DNA of 64,000 bases from Sinorhizobium fredii USDA 257 (GTDB taxonomy: Bacteria > Pseudomonadota > Alphaproteobacteria > Rhizobiales > Rhizobiaceae): contig NC_018000.1 in NCBI RefSeq assembly GCF_000265205.3, positions 5,391,001 to 5,455,000 of the forward strand. The letters run 5' to 3'. The notes beneath the pieces are model-generated. The model made no database searches. It saw nothing but the letters and a program-made list of their open reading frames with translations, and was not told the DNA's origin. Of this stretch, positions 54,620 to 63,871 are shown one piece after another; position 1 is the first letter of the stretch, and each line of letters starts with the position of its first letter. The translations under genes were made by a program, and so were the position numbers.

Positions 54620-55120
54620 GTGACCGAAACCACGACCCCGCCCGTCGCCATCATCATGGGAAGCCAGTCGGACTGGGAGACGATGAAGAACGCGGCCGAT
54701 ACGCTCGAGGCCCTCGACATCGCCTATGAAGCCCGCATCGTTTCGGCTCATCGCACGCCCGACCGGCTCGTTCGTTTTGCCAAGGGCGCCCGCGACGAGG
54801 GTTTCAAGGTGATCATCGCCGGCGCCGGCGGGGCTGCCCATCTGCCGGGCATGTGCGCCGCGATGACGCCGCTGCCGGTTTTCGGCGTTCCGGTGCAGTC
54901 AAAGGCGCTCTCCGGTCAGGACAGCCTGCTCTCGATCGTCCAGATGCCAGCCGGCATTCCGGTCGGCACGCTGGCGATCGGCAGGGCGGGGGCCGTCAAC
55001 GCCGCCCTGCTAGCCGCTGCCGTCCTCGCGCTCAGCGATGACGACCTTGCCGACCGCCTCGACGACTGGCGCGAACAGCAGACCGTCTCGGTTGCCGAGT
55101 ACCCGGTAGACCAGGCATGA
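54620..55120 (+). CDS. purE: 5-(carboxyamino)imidazole ribonucleotide mutase PurE
   Basis: Purine biosynthesis enzyme converting N5-CAIR to CAIR, 166 aa. The signature [13 protein letters not shown] at about residues 11-23 and SAHRTPDRL, then [12 protein letters not shown], are diagnostic of class I PurE. It starts at GTG 54620. Its stop overlaps purK (ATGA), so the two enzymes are coupled. Confidence 0.96.
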   Translation: MTETTTPPVAIIMGSQSDWETMKNAADTLEALDIAYEARIVSAHRTPDRLVRFAKGARDEGFKVIIAGAGGAAHLPGMCAAMTPLPVFGVPVQSKALSGQDSLLSIVQMPAGIPVGTLAIGRAGAVNAALLAAAVLALSDDDLADRLDDWREQQTVSVAEYPVDQA

Positions 55121-56166
55121 AAACCATCGGAATCATCGGTGGCGGCCAGCTCGGCCGCATGCTGGCCATGGCGGCTGCGCGGCTGAATTTTCGCACCGTC
55201 ATTCTGGAGCCCCAGCCGGACAGTCCCGCCGCGCAGGCGGCGAACGCCCAGATCGTCGCGGCCTATGACGATCCGCACGGGCTCGATGAGCTCGCCCGGA
55301 TCTCCGACCTGATCACCTACGAGTTCGAGAACGTTCCCGTCGCCGCAGCCGAGCGGCTGGCGGCAACGCGGCCGGTCTTCCCGCCGCCGAAGGCGCTGGA
55401 AGTCGCGCAGGACCGGCTGGTCGAGAAGCGCTTCATCAATGGCTGCGGCATTGCCACGGCCCGTTTCCACGCCATCGACAGCCAGGCGGATCTCGAAGCG
55501 GCGCTTGCCGATTTCGACGGGGCGGGCGTGCTGAAGACCCGCCGCCTCGGCTATGACGGCAAGGGGCAGCGCGTCTTCCGTTCTGGCGAGGACGATCCTT
55601 CCGGCGCCTTCGCTGCCTTGGGTCACGTGCCGCTGATCCTCGAAAGCTTCGTTCCGTTCCAACGGGAAATATCGATCATCGCCGCGCGCGGCCCTGACGG
55701 CGCCACGGCCTGTTTCGATCCGGCGGAAAACGTGCATCGGAACGGCATTCTCCACACCTCGACCGTGCCCGCATCGGTCACCGAGGCGACATCAGAGGCT
55801 GCGCGCAAGGCTGCGACCGCCATTCTCGCGGCGCTCGGCTATGTCGGCGTGATCGGCGCCGAGTTCTTCGTGCTTGCCGACGGCAGCGTCGTCGTCAACG
55901 AGATTGCCCCGCGCGTCCACAATTCCGGCCACTGGACGGAAGCCGCCTGCGTCGTTTCGCAATTCGAGCAGCATATCCGGGCCATTGCCGGCCTGCCGCT
56001 CGGTGACCCTTCGCGTCACTCGGACTGCGTGATGCAGAACCTCATCGGCGACGACATTGGCGAACTGTCGAACCTGCTTGCCGAACCGAACGTACTGGTT
56101 CATCTCTACGGCAAGGCCGAGGCGCGCCCTGGCCGCAAGATGGGTCATTTCACCCGCCTGACCTGA
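55117..56166 (+). CDS. purK: N5-carboxyaminoimidazole ribonucleotide synthase PurK
   Basis: ATP-grasp enzyme that makes N5-CAIR from AIR, bicarbonate and ATP; partner of Pur[17 protein letters not shown] opens the protein (349 aa), and the ATP-grasp motifs [12 protein letters not shown] and the metal-binding [26 protein letters not shown] are clear. The start overlaps the purE stop by ATGA. Confidence 0.96.
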   Translation: MKTIGIIGGGQLGRMLAMAAARLNFRTVILEPQPDSPAAQAANAQIVAAYDDPHGLDELARISDLITYEFENVPVAAAERLAATRPVFPPPKALEVAQDRLVEKRFINGCGIATARFHAIDSQADLEAALADFDGAGVLKTRRLGYDGKGQRVFRSGEDDPSGAFAALGHVPLILESFVPFQREISIIAARGPDGATACFDPAENVHRNGILHTSTVPASVTEATSEAARKAATAILAALGYVGVIGAEFFVLADGSVVVNEIAPRVHNSGHWTEAACVVSQFEQHIRAIAGLPLGDPSRHSDCVMQNLIGDDIGELSNLLAEPNVLVHLYGKAEARPGRKMGHFTRLT

Positions 56167-56220
56167 GCCCGTTGGCCACAGGATTGCGCGCACGCCTGTC
56201 GAAATCCCGCGGTCCCGCGG

Positions 56221-56249
56221 TTGACACGATGGGGGCGACAAGGTATGTG
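56221..56249 (+). promoter_or_regulatory. Strong sigma-70-like promoter of rpmJ
   Basis: TTGACA (56221-56226), 17-base spacer, TATGTG (56244-56249): a perfect -35 hexamer with ideal spacing. The start site is near 56256. It lies in the 176-base gap between purK and rpmJ. Confidence 0.72.
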
Positions 56250-56264
56250 CCTGCCTACTTGAAG

Positions 56265-56290
56265 AGCGCGCTGAATGGCGCGCTTTTGAT
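56265..56290 (+). terminator. Hairpin just after the rpmJ promoter (attenuator-like)
   Basis: AGCGCGC / GCGCGCT stem (6-base loop) followed by TTTTGATT, beginning only about ten bases past the predicted rpmJ start site. It could end the purEK transcript, or attenuate the rpmJ transcript. Confidence 0.6.
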
Positions 56291-56342
56291 TGTTGGAATT
56301 ACCGGGCGAATTTCATTCCCCGAAACCTGCGGATCAGGAAAA

Positions 56343-56468
56343 ATGAAGATCAAGAATTCGCTCAAGTCGCTGAAGACCCGCCACCGCGAAAACCGCCTGG
56401 TTCGCCGCAAGGGTCGCGTCTACATCATCAACAAGTCGAACCCGCGCTTCAAGGCACGTCAGGGCTGA
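56343..56468 (+). CDS. rpmJ: 50S ribosomal protein L36
   Basis: 41-aa basic large-subunit protein ([37 protein letters not shown]). It is the alternative, zinc-independent L36 form without Cys residues, usual in alphaproteobacteria. AGGAAAA lies upstream of the ATG. It has its own promoter and hairpins on both sides. Confidence 0.95.
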   Translation: MKIKNSLKSLKTRHRENRLVRRKGRVYIINKSNPRFKARQG

Positions 56469-56476
56469 GGTTCTGC

Positions 56477-56498
56477 GGCGGCACCCGTTTGCCGCCGG
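56477..56498 (+). terminator. Hairpin after rpmJ
   Basis: CGGCGGCA / TGCCGCCG with a 6-base loop, starting eight bases past the rpmJ stop; no T-run. Confidence 0.55.
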
Positions 56499-56563
56499 CC
56501 TGATGGCGGATCGCTTCGGTGATCCTGCATATTTGATTTGATCTTGTTCCATGGCGGGCTACG

Positions 56564-57175
56564 ATGTCCGCCATGCGCTTTTTTGTGAACTCGATTCTGG
56601 CGTGTTTCGCCCTCGCCGCTTCAATGGCAACCGGCAGTCTCCTGCAGGCGGCCGAACCCGCGCCTCAGCCGGAGGCGGCAAGTCTTACGACACCCGAGCA
56701 ACGTCTCGATGCCCTGTTCCTCGACCTCAAGAAGGAACGCGACGAAAACAAGGCGCGGGAACTCGCCGACCGCATTCGCCTCGAGTGGCAGGAGTCCGGC
56801 AGCGCCACGGTGAACCTGCTGATGCAATCGGCTGACAAGGCGATCGCCGATGACAAGAAGCCGGTGGCGCTCGATATACTCGACCAGGTCATTGTGCTTG
56901 CTCCCAGCTACGTCGAAGGCTGGAATCGCCGCGCGACGGTGCATTACCAGATGGGCAACTACCGGAAGTCGATGTCCGACATATACCGCGTACTGGCGAT
57001 CGAACCCCGGCATTTCGGCGCGATCGCCGGCATGGCCACCATGTTGGAGACCGCCGGCAAGAACGAGTTGGCGATGCGGGCATGGCAGCAATTCCTCGAT
57101 ATCTATCCTTCCGACCGCAAGGCACAGGAGCAGTTCGGGGAACTCGCCGAGAGGCTCGCGGGCAGCCGGACGTGA
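56564..57175 (+). CDS. Exported TPR-repeat protein
   Basis: 203-aa protein with a signal peptide (MRFFVNSILACFALAASMAT, cleavage near LQAAE) and TPR-like helices in the second half (ALDILDQVIVLAPSYVEGWN, HYQMGNYRKSMSDIYRVLAI, KNELAMRAWQQFLDIYPSD). Probably periplasmic; function unknown. Start 56564 or the ATG at 56573 are both possible. A hydrolase gene follows after 48 bases on the same strand. Confidence 0.85.
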   Translation: MSAMRFFVNSILACFALAASMATGSLLQAAEPAPQPEAASLTTPEQRLDALFLDLKKERDENKARELADRIRLEWQESGSATVNLLMQSADKAIADDKKPVALDILDQVIVLAPSYVEGWNRRATVHYQMGNYRKSMSDIYRVLAIEPRHFGAIAGMATMLETAGKNELAMRAWQQFLDIYPSDRKAQEQFGELAERLAGSRT

Positions 57176-57223
57176 CGGACCCCGACGCGCTGATAGCAGC
57201 TACGATCTCGATATAACCGACGC

Positions 57224-58270
57224 ATGTTCCTGGCTGTTCTGATCCTCGCCGTTCTCGTCCTCGCAGCATTCGGCCACAGCCAATGGCAGGCGCACAGGAT
57301 CGCGACACGATTCCCGAACAGCGGCGAGTTGGTCGACGTCGGCGGTTTTCGAATGAACTCTGTCCATATCCGGCCGAGTGGGACGGCGGATTTACCTGCG
57401 GTCGTCTTCATTCATGGTGCCGGCGGTAATCTTCGCGACCAGTTGCACGCCTTTCTGCCGGCGCTTGACGGCCGTGCCGAAATGCTCTTCGTCGATCGGC
57501 CAGGCCATGGCTATTCGGAGCGCGGCGGACCGGCCAATGCTCGGCCGGACGGCCAGGCCGACGCCATTGTCCGTCTGATGGACAAGCGCGGCATCTCCCG
57601 CGCGATCATCGTCGGCCACTCCTTCGGCGCCGCGATCGCCGCCAGCCTCGCACTTCACCATCCGGAAAGAACCGAAGGCGTCGTTCTGCTCGCGCCGGCG
57701 ACGCATCCCTGGCCGGGAGGCGTCGACTGGCATATCACCTTCGCGACGCTACCCTTTGTCGGCTGGTTTTTCGCCAATACCGCGGTCATTCCGCTTGGAT
57801 TGGGACGCATCGATCGGGTCACGCAGACGATATTCTGGCCCAATCCGCGTCCGACAGACTACATTGCCAATACGGCGCCGCACCTCGTTCTGAGACCTGC
57901 CACCTTTCTCAACAATGCCGTCGACGTCGCCAATCTGCATGCTTACGTCACGCAGATGTCGCCGCGCTATGCGGAAATCTCCGCGCCGACCGTCATCATC
58001 ACCGGCGACCAGGACGGGATCGTTCTCGCCGATATCCATTCCCGCGGGCTTGCGGCATCCATCAAGGGATCGGAACTGCTGTGGATCAGCAATCTGGGCC
58101 ACAAGCCCGATTACGTGGTGACCGACCTTGTCGTCGCCGCCATCGAGAAGATCTCCGGAAAGCCGCGCGACCTGCAAGAAGTCGCAAGGCGGGCCGAAGC
58201 CCGCCTGACGAACAACAGTGCGATAACGGAGATTGCTTATACGCCGGTACGTCCGTCCGAGCCGATATAG
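57224..58270 (+). CDS. Alpha/beta hydrolase
   Basis: 348-aa serine hydrolase fold with an N-terminal membrane anchor (FLAVLILAVLVLAAF). The nucleophile elbow VGHSFGAAIA holds the catalytic Ser (about residue 131), with oxyanion-hole FIHGAGGN and a late His in SNLGHKPDY. Substrate unknown. Its 3' end overlaps the convergent pyk gene by 34 bases. Confidence 0.9.
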   Translation: MFLAVLILAVLVLAAFGHSQWQAHRIATRFPNSGELVDVGGFRMNSVHIRPSGTADLPAVVFIHGAGGNLRDQLHAFLPALDGRAEMLFVDRPGHGYSERGGPANARPDGQADAIVRLMDKRGISRAIIVGHSFGAAIAASLALHHPERTEGVVLLAPATHPWPGGVDWHITFATLPFVGWFFANTAVIPLGLGRIDRVTQTIFWPNPRPTDYIANTAPHLVLRPATFLNNAVDVANLHAYVTQMSPRYAEISAPTVIITGDQDGIVLADIHSRGLAASIKGSELLWISNLGHKPDYVVTDLVVAAIEKISGKPRDLQEVARRAEARLTNNSAITEIAYTPVRPSEPI

Positions 58271-59676
58271 GCAATGCGCAGCATATTGGTGGCACCGGGC
58301 GTTCCGAGCGGCACGCCGGCGGAAATGATGATGCGATCGCCAGGCTTGCCGAAGCCTTCGGAAACGGCGATGCGGCAGGCCCGATTGACCATGTCGTCGA
58401 GGTCGGTCGCATCCTCCGTGACGACACAATGCAGGCCCCAAACGACCGAGAGACGACGTGCGGTCTGAACGATCGGCGAAAGGGCGACGACCGGCACCTG
58501 CGGCCGCTCGCGCGCTGCGCGCAAGCCGGTGGCGCCGGACGATGTATAGGTGACGATCGCCGCGAGATTGAGCGTCTCGGCGATCTGGTGGGCGGCAAGG
58601 GAAATGGCATCGGCGCCGGTTGCCTCCGGTGGCGTGCGCTGGGCGTAGATGATGCCGGAATAATGCGGGTCGCGTTCGACGTTGCTGGCGATCGAAGCCA
58701 TAGTTGCGACCGCTTCGACGGGGTATTCGCCGGAGGCGGATTCGGCCGAAAGCATGACCGCATCGGCGCCTTCGAACACGGCGGTTGCGACGTCCGAGAC
58801 CTCGGCGCGTGTCGGCACCGGCGAGGAGATCATCGATTCGAGCATCTGCGTCGCAACGACGACGGGCTTGCCGGCACGCCGACAGGCGCGCGTCAGCTGC
58901 TTCTGCAGGCCGGGGACGGATTCGAGCGGCATTTCCACACCGAGATCGCCGCGCGCCACCATCAGCGCGTCGGAAAGCTCGATGATCTCGTCGATGCGTT
59001 CGATCGCCTGCGGCTTTTCGATCTTCGACATCAACCCCACGCGGCCGCGAGCGATCTTGCGGACCTCGGCAATGTCCTCCGGACGCTGGATGAAGGAAAG
59101 CGCCACCCAGTCGACCTGGCCGGTGGCGAGCACGGCATCGAGATCGGTCCGGTCCTTGTCGGTCAGTGCGCCGACGCCAAGCAGCGTATCGGGCAGGCTG
59201 ACGCCCTTGCGGTCCGAAATCCTGGTGCCGGAAACGACCGTGGTGACAATGCTCTTGCCGTCAGTCTTCTCGGCTCGCAGATGCAGCTTGCCATCATCGA
59301 TCAGCAAGCGGTCGCCGGGCTTCACCGCCTCGAGAATCTCAGGATGCGGAAGATAGACGCGCTTGGTGTCGCCGGGCACGTCCCGGTTGTCGAGCGTGAA
59401 CGTCTGACCGACCTTGAGGTCGACCTTGCCTTCGGCGAACTTGCCGACGCGCAGCTTCGGCCCCTGCAGGTCGGCAAGGATGCCGATCGGCCGGCCGCAG
59501 CGCGCTTCGACATTGCGAATCCGTTCGATGAGCGTGCGCATGACCTCATGGCTTGCATGGCTCATATTGATGCGGAACAGATCGGCCCCCACCTCGTGCA
59601 GCTTCTGGATCATCTGCTCCTCGGCCGATGCCGGCCCGAGCGTCGCGAGGATTTTGACTTTTCTGTTCCGTCTCAT
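58237..59676 (-). CDS. pyk: Pyruvate kinase
   Basis: Last glycolytic step: phosphoenolpyruvate plus ADP to pyruvate. The 479-aa protein shows KILATLGPASAEE, DLFRINMSHASHE, LADLQGPKLR, the active-site KIEKPQAIERIDEI, and MVARGDLGVE with the metal ligands. ATG 59676 overlaps the DUF1036 stop by one base (TGATG); a TTG one codon upstream is possible. The gene is downstream of and coupled to the small secreted DUF1036 protein. Confidence 0.97.
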   Translation of the reverse strand: MRRNRKVKILATLGPASAEEQMIQKLHEVGADLFRINMSHASHEVMRTLIERIRNVEARCGRPIGILADLQGPKLRVGKFAEGKVDLKVGQTFTLDNRDVPGDTKRVYLPHPEILEAVKPGDRLLIDDGKLHLRAEKTDGKSIVTTVVSGTRISDRKGVSLPDTLLGVGALTDKDRTDLDAVLATGQVDWVALSFIQRPEDIAEVRKIARGRVGLMSKIEKPQAIERIDEIIELSDALMVARGDLGVEMPLESVPGLQKQLTRACRRAGKPVVVATQMLESMISSPVPTRAEVSDVATAVFEGADAVMLSAESASGEYPVEAVATMASIASNVERDPHYSGIIYAQRTPPEATGADAISLAAHQIAETLNLAAIVTYTSSGATGLRAARERPQVPVVALSPIVQTARRLSVVWGLHCVVTEDATDLDDMVNRACRIAVSEGFGKPGDRIIISAGVPLGTPGATNMLRIAYIGSDGRTGV

Positions 59677-60152
59677 CAATTCTGGCTTTCCTGCGTGCCG
59701 GGCGTATCGGAAAGCTGAACCATCCAGCTCCCCTGCCGCCCCGTGTCATATTCCTTGAATCCCATGCGCTGGAAGCCACGCGCATAGCAGTCCTGCACGC
59801 CGACGATCTTGAACTCGTTTTCAGCGACGCACATGTTGATGTCGCCGGTCCAGCGGCCGCCCTTGGCAGCGTCTTCCGCATAGAGATAGTAGTAGCGGGA
59901 CTCGAGTTCGCCCTCGATCAGCGTAGCACAGGTCGTTGCTGGCACCTGCCACCAACCCTCGGTGATCCAGCCGTCCTTGGCGCGATAGCCGATCGCCACG
60001 CCGACCAGCTGCTGCGTCCCGTTGCAAACGCGAAAGTCGGCCCGTGCTTCGCCAGAAAACAGAAGTGCGCCGGAGACTACCAAGGAATACAGGAGGATAG
60101 CTCCTAACGTCGTCGACCCCGGCTTCGCTTTGGAAAAAGGATATCTAGACAC
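59676..60152 (-). CDS. DUF1036 exported protein
   Basis: 158-aa protein with a signal peptide (LGAILLYSLVVSGALLF, cleavage near EARA) and the DUF1036 motifs FRVCNGTQQLVGVAIGYR, WITEGWWQVPATTC and YYLYAEDA, with several Cys likely in disulfides. Function unknown. It starts at GTG with AGGA upstream and directly precedes pyk. Confidence 0.85.
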   Translation of the reverse strand: MSRYPFSKAKPGSTTLGAILLYSLVVSGALLFSGEARADFRVCNGTQQLVGVAIGYRAKDGWITEGWWQVPATTCATLIEGELESRYYYLYAEDAAKGGRWTGDINMCVAENEFKIVGVQDCYARGFQRMGFKEYDTGRQGSWMVQLSDTPGTQESQN

Positions 60153-60346
60153 GGCTTCCTGCGGAACTCCGTTTTTGAATTGCGTGGCACTTTCTTGCGA
60201 CGGCCAGCCCGGAAAGTCAACGCAACTCTAATCGATTATATTTGCCATTGCTGTGACAGAGGGCCCTGAACTCACGCCTTTTTATTGCGACGCGCAATTT
60301 TGCGTGCGATCAGATGCCGGACGTTGGAGAGCGACACGGGATCGGA

Positions 60347-61132
60347 ATGCGGCACTACTCCCCCTTTGAAATCATCAACGGCAAACCGGAAAAGGGCCTC
60401 GTCCTTCTTGCCGACCACGCCATGAACCGGATTCCTCCGGAATACGGGCGGCTCGGCCTTGCCGACAGCGCCTTCGAGCGGCACATAGCCTACGACATCG
60501 GCATCGAGCCGTTGGTGCGGCAATTGTCGGCGGCACTGGACGCGCCGGCGGTCCTCGGCTGCTTCTCACGCCTGCTGATCGACCCCAACAGAGGCGAGGA
60601 CGACCCGACGCTGATCATGAAGATCTCGGACGGCGCGATCGTGCCCGGCAACCATCCGATCTCCGACGAGGAATGGCAGAACCGGCTGAATCGCTTCCAC
60701 CGGCCCTACCACCAGGCCATCTCGCAAACCATCGCCGAGGCCGCGGCCGCCGGCGGAAAGGCGCCGCTGGTGATCTCGCTGCATTCCTTCACGCCCGCCT
60801 GGAAGGGTATCCCGCGCCCCTGGCATGCGGCGGTGCTCTGGGACAACGACCCCCGCGCCGTCTTCCCATTGATCGAGAAGATCGAGGCGGCCGGCGACGT
60901 CGTCGTCGGCAACAACGAGCCCTATGACGGCGCGCTAAGGGGCGATACCATGTTCCGGCACTGCATGACACCTGGCATCGCCCATGCCTTGATCGAGGTG
61001 AGACAGGACCTGATCTCCGATGCGGCAGGCGTCGCCGCCTGGGCCGAGCGGCTGGCGCCGATCCTGGCAGAACTCAACGCCATGCCGGCGCTTCACGCCT
61101 ATCAGCGCTATCCTTCGCGAACGGGCGCCTAA
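60347..61132 (+). CDS. N-formylglutamate amidohydrolase family protein
   Basis: Predicted hydrolase of 261 aa in the N-formylglutamate amidohydrolase family (YSPFEIINGKPEKGLVLLADHAMNR, LIDPNRGEDDPTLI, YHQAI, LVISLHSFTPAW). Family enzymes release formate or deformylate glutamate in histidine breakdown, but no hut genes are near, so the natural substrate is open. ATG 60347 has GGGA upstream; an ATG at 60314 adds 11 residues. Confidence 0.87.
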   Translation: MRHYSPFEIINGKPEKGLVLLADHAMNRIPPEYGRLGLADSAFERHIAYDIGIEPLVRQLSAALDAPAVLGCFSRLLIDPNRGEDDPTLIMKISDGAIVPGNHPISDEEWQNRLNRFHRPYHQAISQTIAEAAAAGGKAPLVISLHSFTPAWKGIPRPWHAAVLWDNDPRAVFPLIEKIEAAGDVVVGNNEPYDGALRGDTMFRHCMTPGIAHALIEVRQDLISDAAGVAAWAERLAPILAELNAMPALHAYQRYPSRTGA

Positions 61133-61227
61133 CGCGTGTCGCCCAAAAGTGCGCGGCGGTTTTGGAACTACGAACATGCGTAAAGCAAGACACGCTCTAT
61201 GACGGCTGAGGAAAGGAGACATATCCC

Positions 61228-61530
61228 ATGACCGAGCTCAGCAAGCAGCAGCGCACCGAGTTCGAGGCCGCCGCCTTCCGCCGGCTGGTCGAGCATCTGC
61301 GGACCCGCAGCGACGTCCAGAACATCGACCTGATGAACCTAGCCGGCTTTTGCCGCAACTGCCTGTCGAATTGGTATCGCGAGGCGGCGGAATCCGCAGG
61401 CAAGGAGATGAGCAAGGAAGATTCGCGCGAGATCATCTACGGCATGCCCTATGAGGAATGGCGAGAGCGTTTCCAGAGCGACGCATCCGCCGAACAGAAG
61501 GACGGCTTCGAGCGCAATCGGCCGAAGTAG
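61228..61530 (+). CDS. DUF1244 family protein
   Basis: 100-aa soluble protein matching the DUF1244 family: AAAFRRLVEHLRTRSDVQNI, LMNLAGFCRNCLSNWYREAA (with two Cys) and MPYEEWRERFQ. Function unknown; members are conserved in alphaproteobacteria. GGAAAGGAGA precedes the ATG. Confidence 0.88.
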   Translation: MTELSKQQRTEFEAAAFRRLVEHLRTRSDVQNIDLMNLAGFCRNCLSNWYREAAESAGKEMSKEDSREIIYGMPYEEWRERFQSDASAEQKDGFERNRPK

Positions 61531-61693
61531 GCGACTTGGGCTTCGCCGCCGTGCCGCTCAAACCCGCCGGCCGGCGCCGCTCGGTGCGGACTTGCTGAGA
61601 TTTGAGCCCCGTGTTGCGCAATCGCCCTTGACCTCGGCGATCGTTCGCGGCAGGTCACAGCACCCAAGAATTCATCCCCAATAGGAGAAGACA

Positions 61694-61960
61694 ATGTCGG
61701 ATGCTCAAGGCTTCGCGCGCGACCAGCTTCGCGCTTTCATCGAACGGATCGAGCGGCTGGAAGAGGAAAAGAAGACGATCGCCGACGACATCAAGGATGT
61801 CTATGGCGAAGCCAAGTCCATGGGCTTCGACACGAAGATCCTCCGCAAGGTCATCTCGATCCGCAAGCAGGACCAGGACGAGCGGATAGAGCAGGAAGCG
61901 ATCCTCGACACCTATCTGCAGGCGCTGGGCATGGTGCCGGTGGCCGAGGACGCCGCGTGA
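61694..61960 (+). CDS. gapR: Nucleoid-associated protein GapR (DUF2312)
   Basis: 88-aa protein of the DUF2312/UPF0335 family, identical in layout to Caulobacter GapR, which binds overtwisted DNA ahead of replication and helps type II topoisomerases. Visible are [20 protein letters not shown] and [22 protein letters not shown] follows AGGAGAA. Single gene ended by a shared terminator. Confidence 0.92.
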   Translation: MSDAQGFARDQLRAFIERIERLEEEKKTIADDIKDVYGEAKSMGFDTKILRKVISIRKQDQDERIEQEAILDTYLQALGMVPVAEDAA

Positions 61961-61983
61961 TACGGTCGAAAACGGCTTTCAAC

Positions 61984-62012
61984 AAAAAGCCCGCCGGTCT
62001 GGCGGGCTTTTT
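61984..62012. terminator. Bidirectional terminator of gapR and the DUF882 gene
   Basis: AAAAAGCCCGCC / GGCGGGCTTTTT, 5-base loop: strong stem with A-run on one side and T-run on the other, between the convergent stops. Confidence 0.93.
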
Positions 62013-62029
62013 CGTGTCCGGAGACGAGC

Positions 62030-63871
62030 TCAGTTGGTACTGAACTTCTTCACTTCCATGAAGTTCACGGCATTGCCGCTGAAGCGAGCCGTGTCGACCG
62101 CGGTTCCCGCATTGCTGTTGAAGCCGGCCGCATAGACGGTCGTCGGCGCGGCCCTGAGCGAGCTGCTGACGAAACGCGGTGCCTTGACGGGCTTCGACAG
62201 CGTGGCGACGCGACCGGTCGAGAGCGCCCATTCGGAAATGATCTTCTTCGTCAGCTTCGGCTCCGTCCGGACGGAGGAGCGGCTTGCCGCCTCCGCATCC
62301 TGCCTCCTCGGACGGGCGCCCTTCGAAGGCAAGTCTGCCTCGGTGTCGAAGGCGCTGTCGAAGATCGCGGCCCGTGAATTGGTGTCGGACTGCGGCGCAT
62401 AGGCGGCCATCTGGATCACCGGCTCAGGACGCTCGCCGACGGTCGGAGCCGCGAGTGCGACACGCGTCCCCGCCGGCCGGCCCATGTCAATCGTCTCGGC
62501 AACGGATGCCGCTGCAGCCGGGCGCTCCGGAACGAGCGGGCCGGTGACCTTGGCTTCGGCGACGGCGGCCAGCGCCGCTTCCCCGGCCGGACGCATTCCC
62601 GGCACCGGCACGAAGCCGAGTTCAGACGTCTGGCCGTTGGCAGAGGCCACCAGTGTTTCGCCGCCCATCAGCGGGTTCATGTCACCCCGCTCCAACATTT
62701 GCGGAACCGGCACCTTGAGCGAGCCGAGATCCGCAAACTCGGATGGCGTTTCCGCCGTCTGCGGCATGGCGGCCGCCAAGGCCTCCTGGGCACTGTTCTT
62801 TTCCGGTGCAACGAGCGCCACGGCTACGCCGGCTTCGGCCGGTGCATTCTTGAAGGCCGGGCGCACGGCGGGTACCGGCGCGTTGATATCCTGCTGTTCG
62901 TCCGCCGGCGCACCGGCGACCGAACCTGCGACGCCGGGCAGCGCCTCCTGATCTGCCGCAGCCGACGCGGTCTGAACCTTGGCAGGGGCTTCCTCGTCGC
63001 CGCCGGCGCCGGCAGCGATCGCCGTCGGTTCTTCGTCCTCATCCCCACCGCCGCCGAAGAGCGCGGCGAAGAGGTTGCGGCGCTTGCCGCCAACGTCGCC
63101 CGGTCCCTTGGCGCCACCGCCGGCGACCTCGATCGCCGACGCGCCGACGCGCCGCTTGTAGTCAGCAACAGCCTGCTGGAAGCCCGGTAGCGGCTTGCCG
63201 TCGGCTGGGATGTGCATCGTCTTGCCGTCGGGGAAGAGCCGCGCCAGCTCGTTGCGGGTCATGCGCGGCCAGGCGCGCACGCCACCGACGTCCATGTGCA
63301 CGAAGGGCGATCCCGAGGTCGGATAATAGCCGACGCCGCCGACCTGGAACTTCATGCCGATCTCGCGCAGCGTCTTGAGCCTCACGTCGGGCAGATAGAA
63401 GTCCATCGCCTTGCCGAGCATATGCTGGCTCTTCTTGGCGACGCCCTTCGAACGGGACCGCAGCATGCCGTTGGTGGCGGGCGAGCGATAGGCAGAGACG
63501 ACGTGGATGTAATCGCGCGATCCGCTCTTCTGGTAGACTTCCCAGATAAGGTCCAGGAGACGCGGGTCCATCTTGGTCGGCTCGTTCCGCCGCCAGTCAC
63601 GCAGGAGCCGGTTGATCTGCTGCAAGCCTTTGGAGTCGTAGCGACCGTTGCGCTTGAAGGTGATCTGCGCCTTCTCCTTGGTATGGATGAAGTAGAGCTT
63701 CAATGTCCGGGTCTGGCCGGCGGCCTCGACCGGCGGCGCCATTCCAGGCGTGACGAGGGACGCCGCCAAAGCGATGGAGGCAAGAACCTGCGGCGCCTTG
63801 CGGGCAATCGCCGAACAGACTCTGCGCGTTAGGGAACCGATAGGTTCCTCCAAACCGAACAAATTTGGCAT
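62030..63871 (-). CDS. DUF882 (M15-like) peptidase with long C-terminal tail
   Basis: 613-aa exported protein. A signal peptide (about 25-51, LASIALAASLVTPGM) leads to a YcbK-like DUF882/peptidase M15 domain (about 55-240). Probable zinc ligands lie in KKSQHMLGKAMDFYLP and SPFVHMDVG, suggesting peptidoglycan hydrolysis. The last 370 residues are an Ala/Pro/Glu-rich low-complexity tail, much longer than in typical YcbK proteins (about 185 aa). Its function is unknown. Confidence 0.88.
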   Translation of the reverse strand: MPNLFGLEEPIGSLTRRVCSAIARKAPQVLASIALAASLVTPGMAPPVEAAGQTRTLKLYFIHTKEKAQITFKRNGRYDSKGLQQINRLLRDWRRNEPTKMDPRLLDLIWEVYQKSGSRDYIHVVSAYRSPATNGMLRSRSKGVAKKSQHMLGKAMDFYLPDVRLKTLREIGMKFQVGGVGYYPTSGSPFVHMDVGGVRAWPRMTRNELARLFPDGKTMHIPADGKPLPGFQQAVADYKRRVGASAIEVAGGGAKGPGDVGGKRRNLFAALFGGGGDEDEEPTAIAAGAGGDEEAPAKVQTASAAADQEALPGVAGSVAGAPADEQQDINAPVPAVRPAFKNAPAEAGVAVALVAPEKNSAQEALAAAMPQTAETPSEFADLGSLKVPVPQMLERGDMNPLMGGETLVASANGQTSELGFVPVPGMRPAGEAALAAVAEAKVTGPLVPERPAAAASVAETIDMGRPAGTRVALAAPTVGERPEPVIQMAAYAPQSDTNSRAAIFDSAFDTEADLPSKGARPRRQDAEAASRSSVRTEPKLTKKIISEWALSTGRVATLSKPVKAPRFVSSSLRAAPTTVYAAGFNSNAGTAVDTARFSGNAVNFMEVKKFSTN

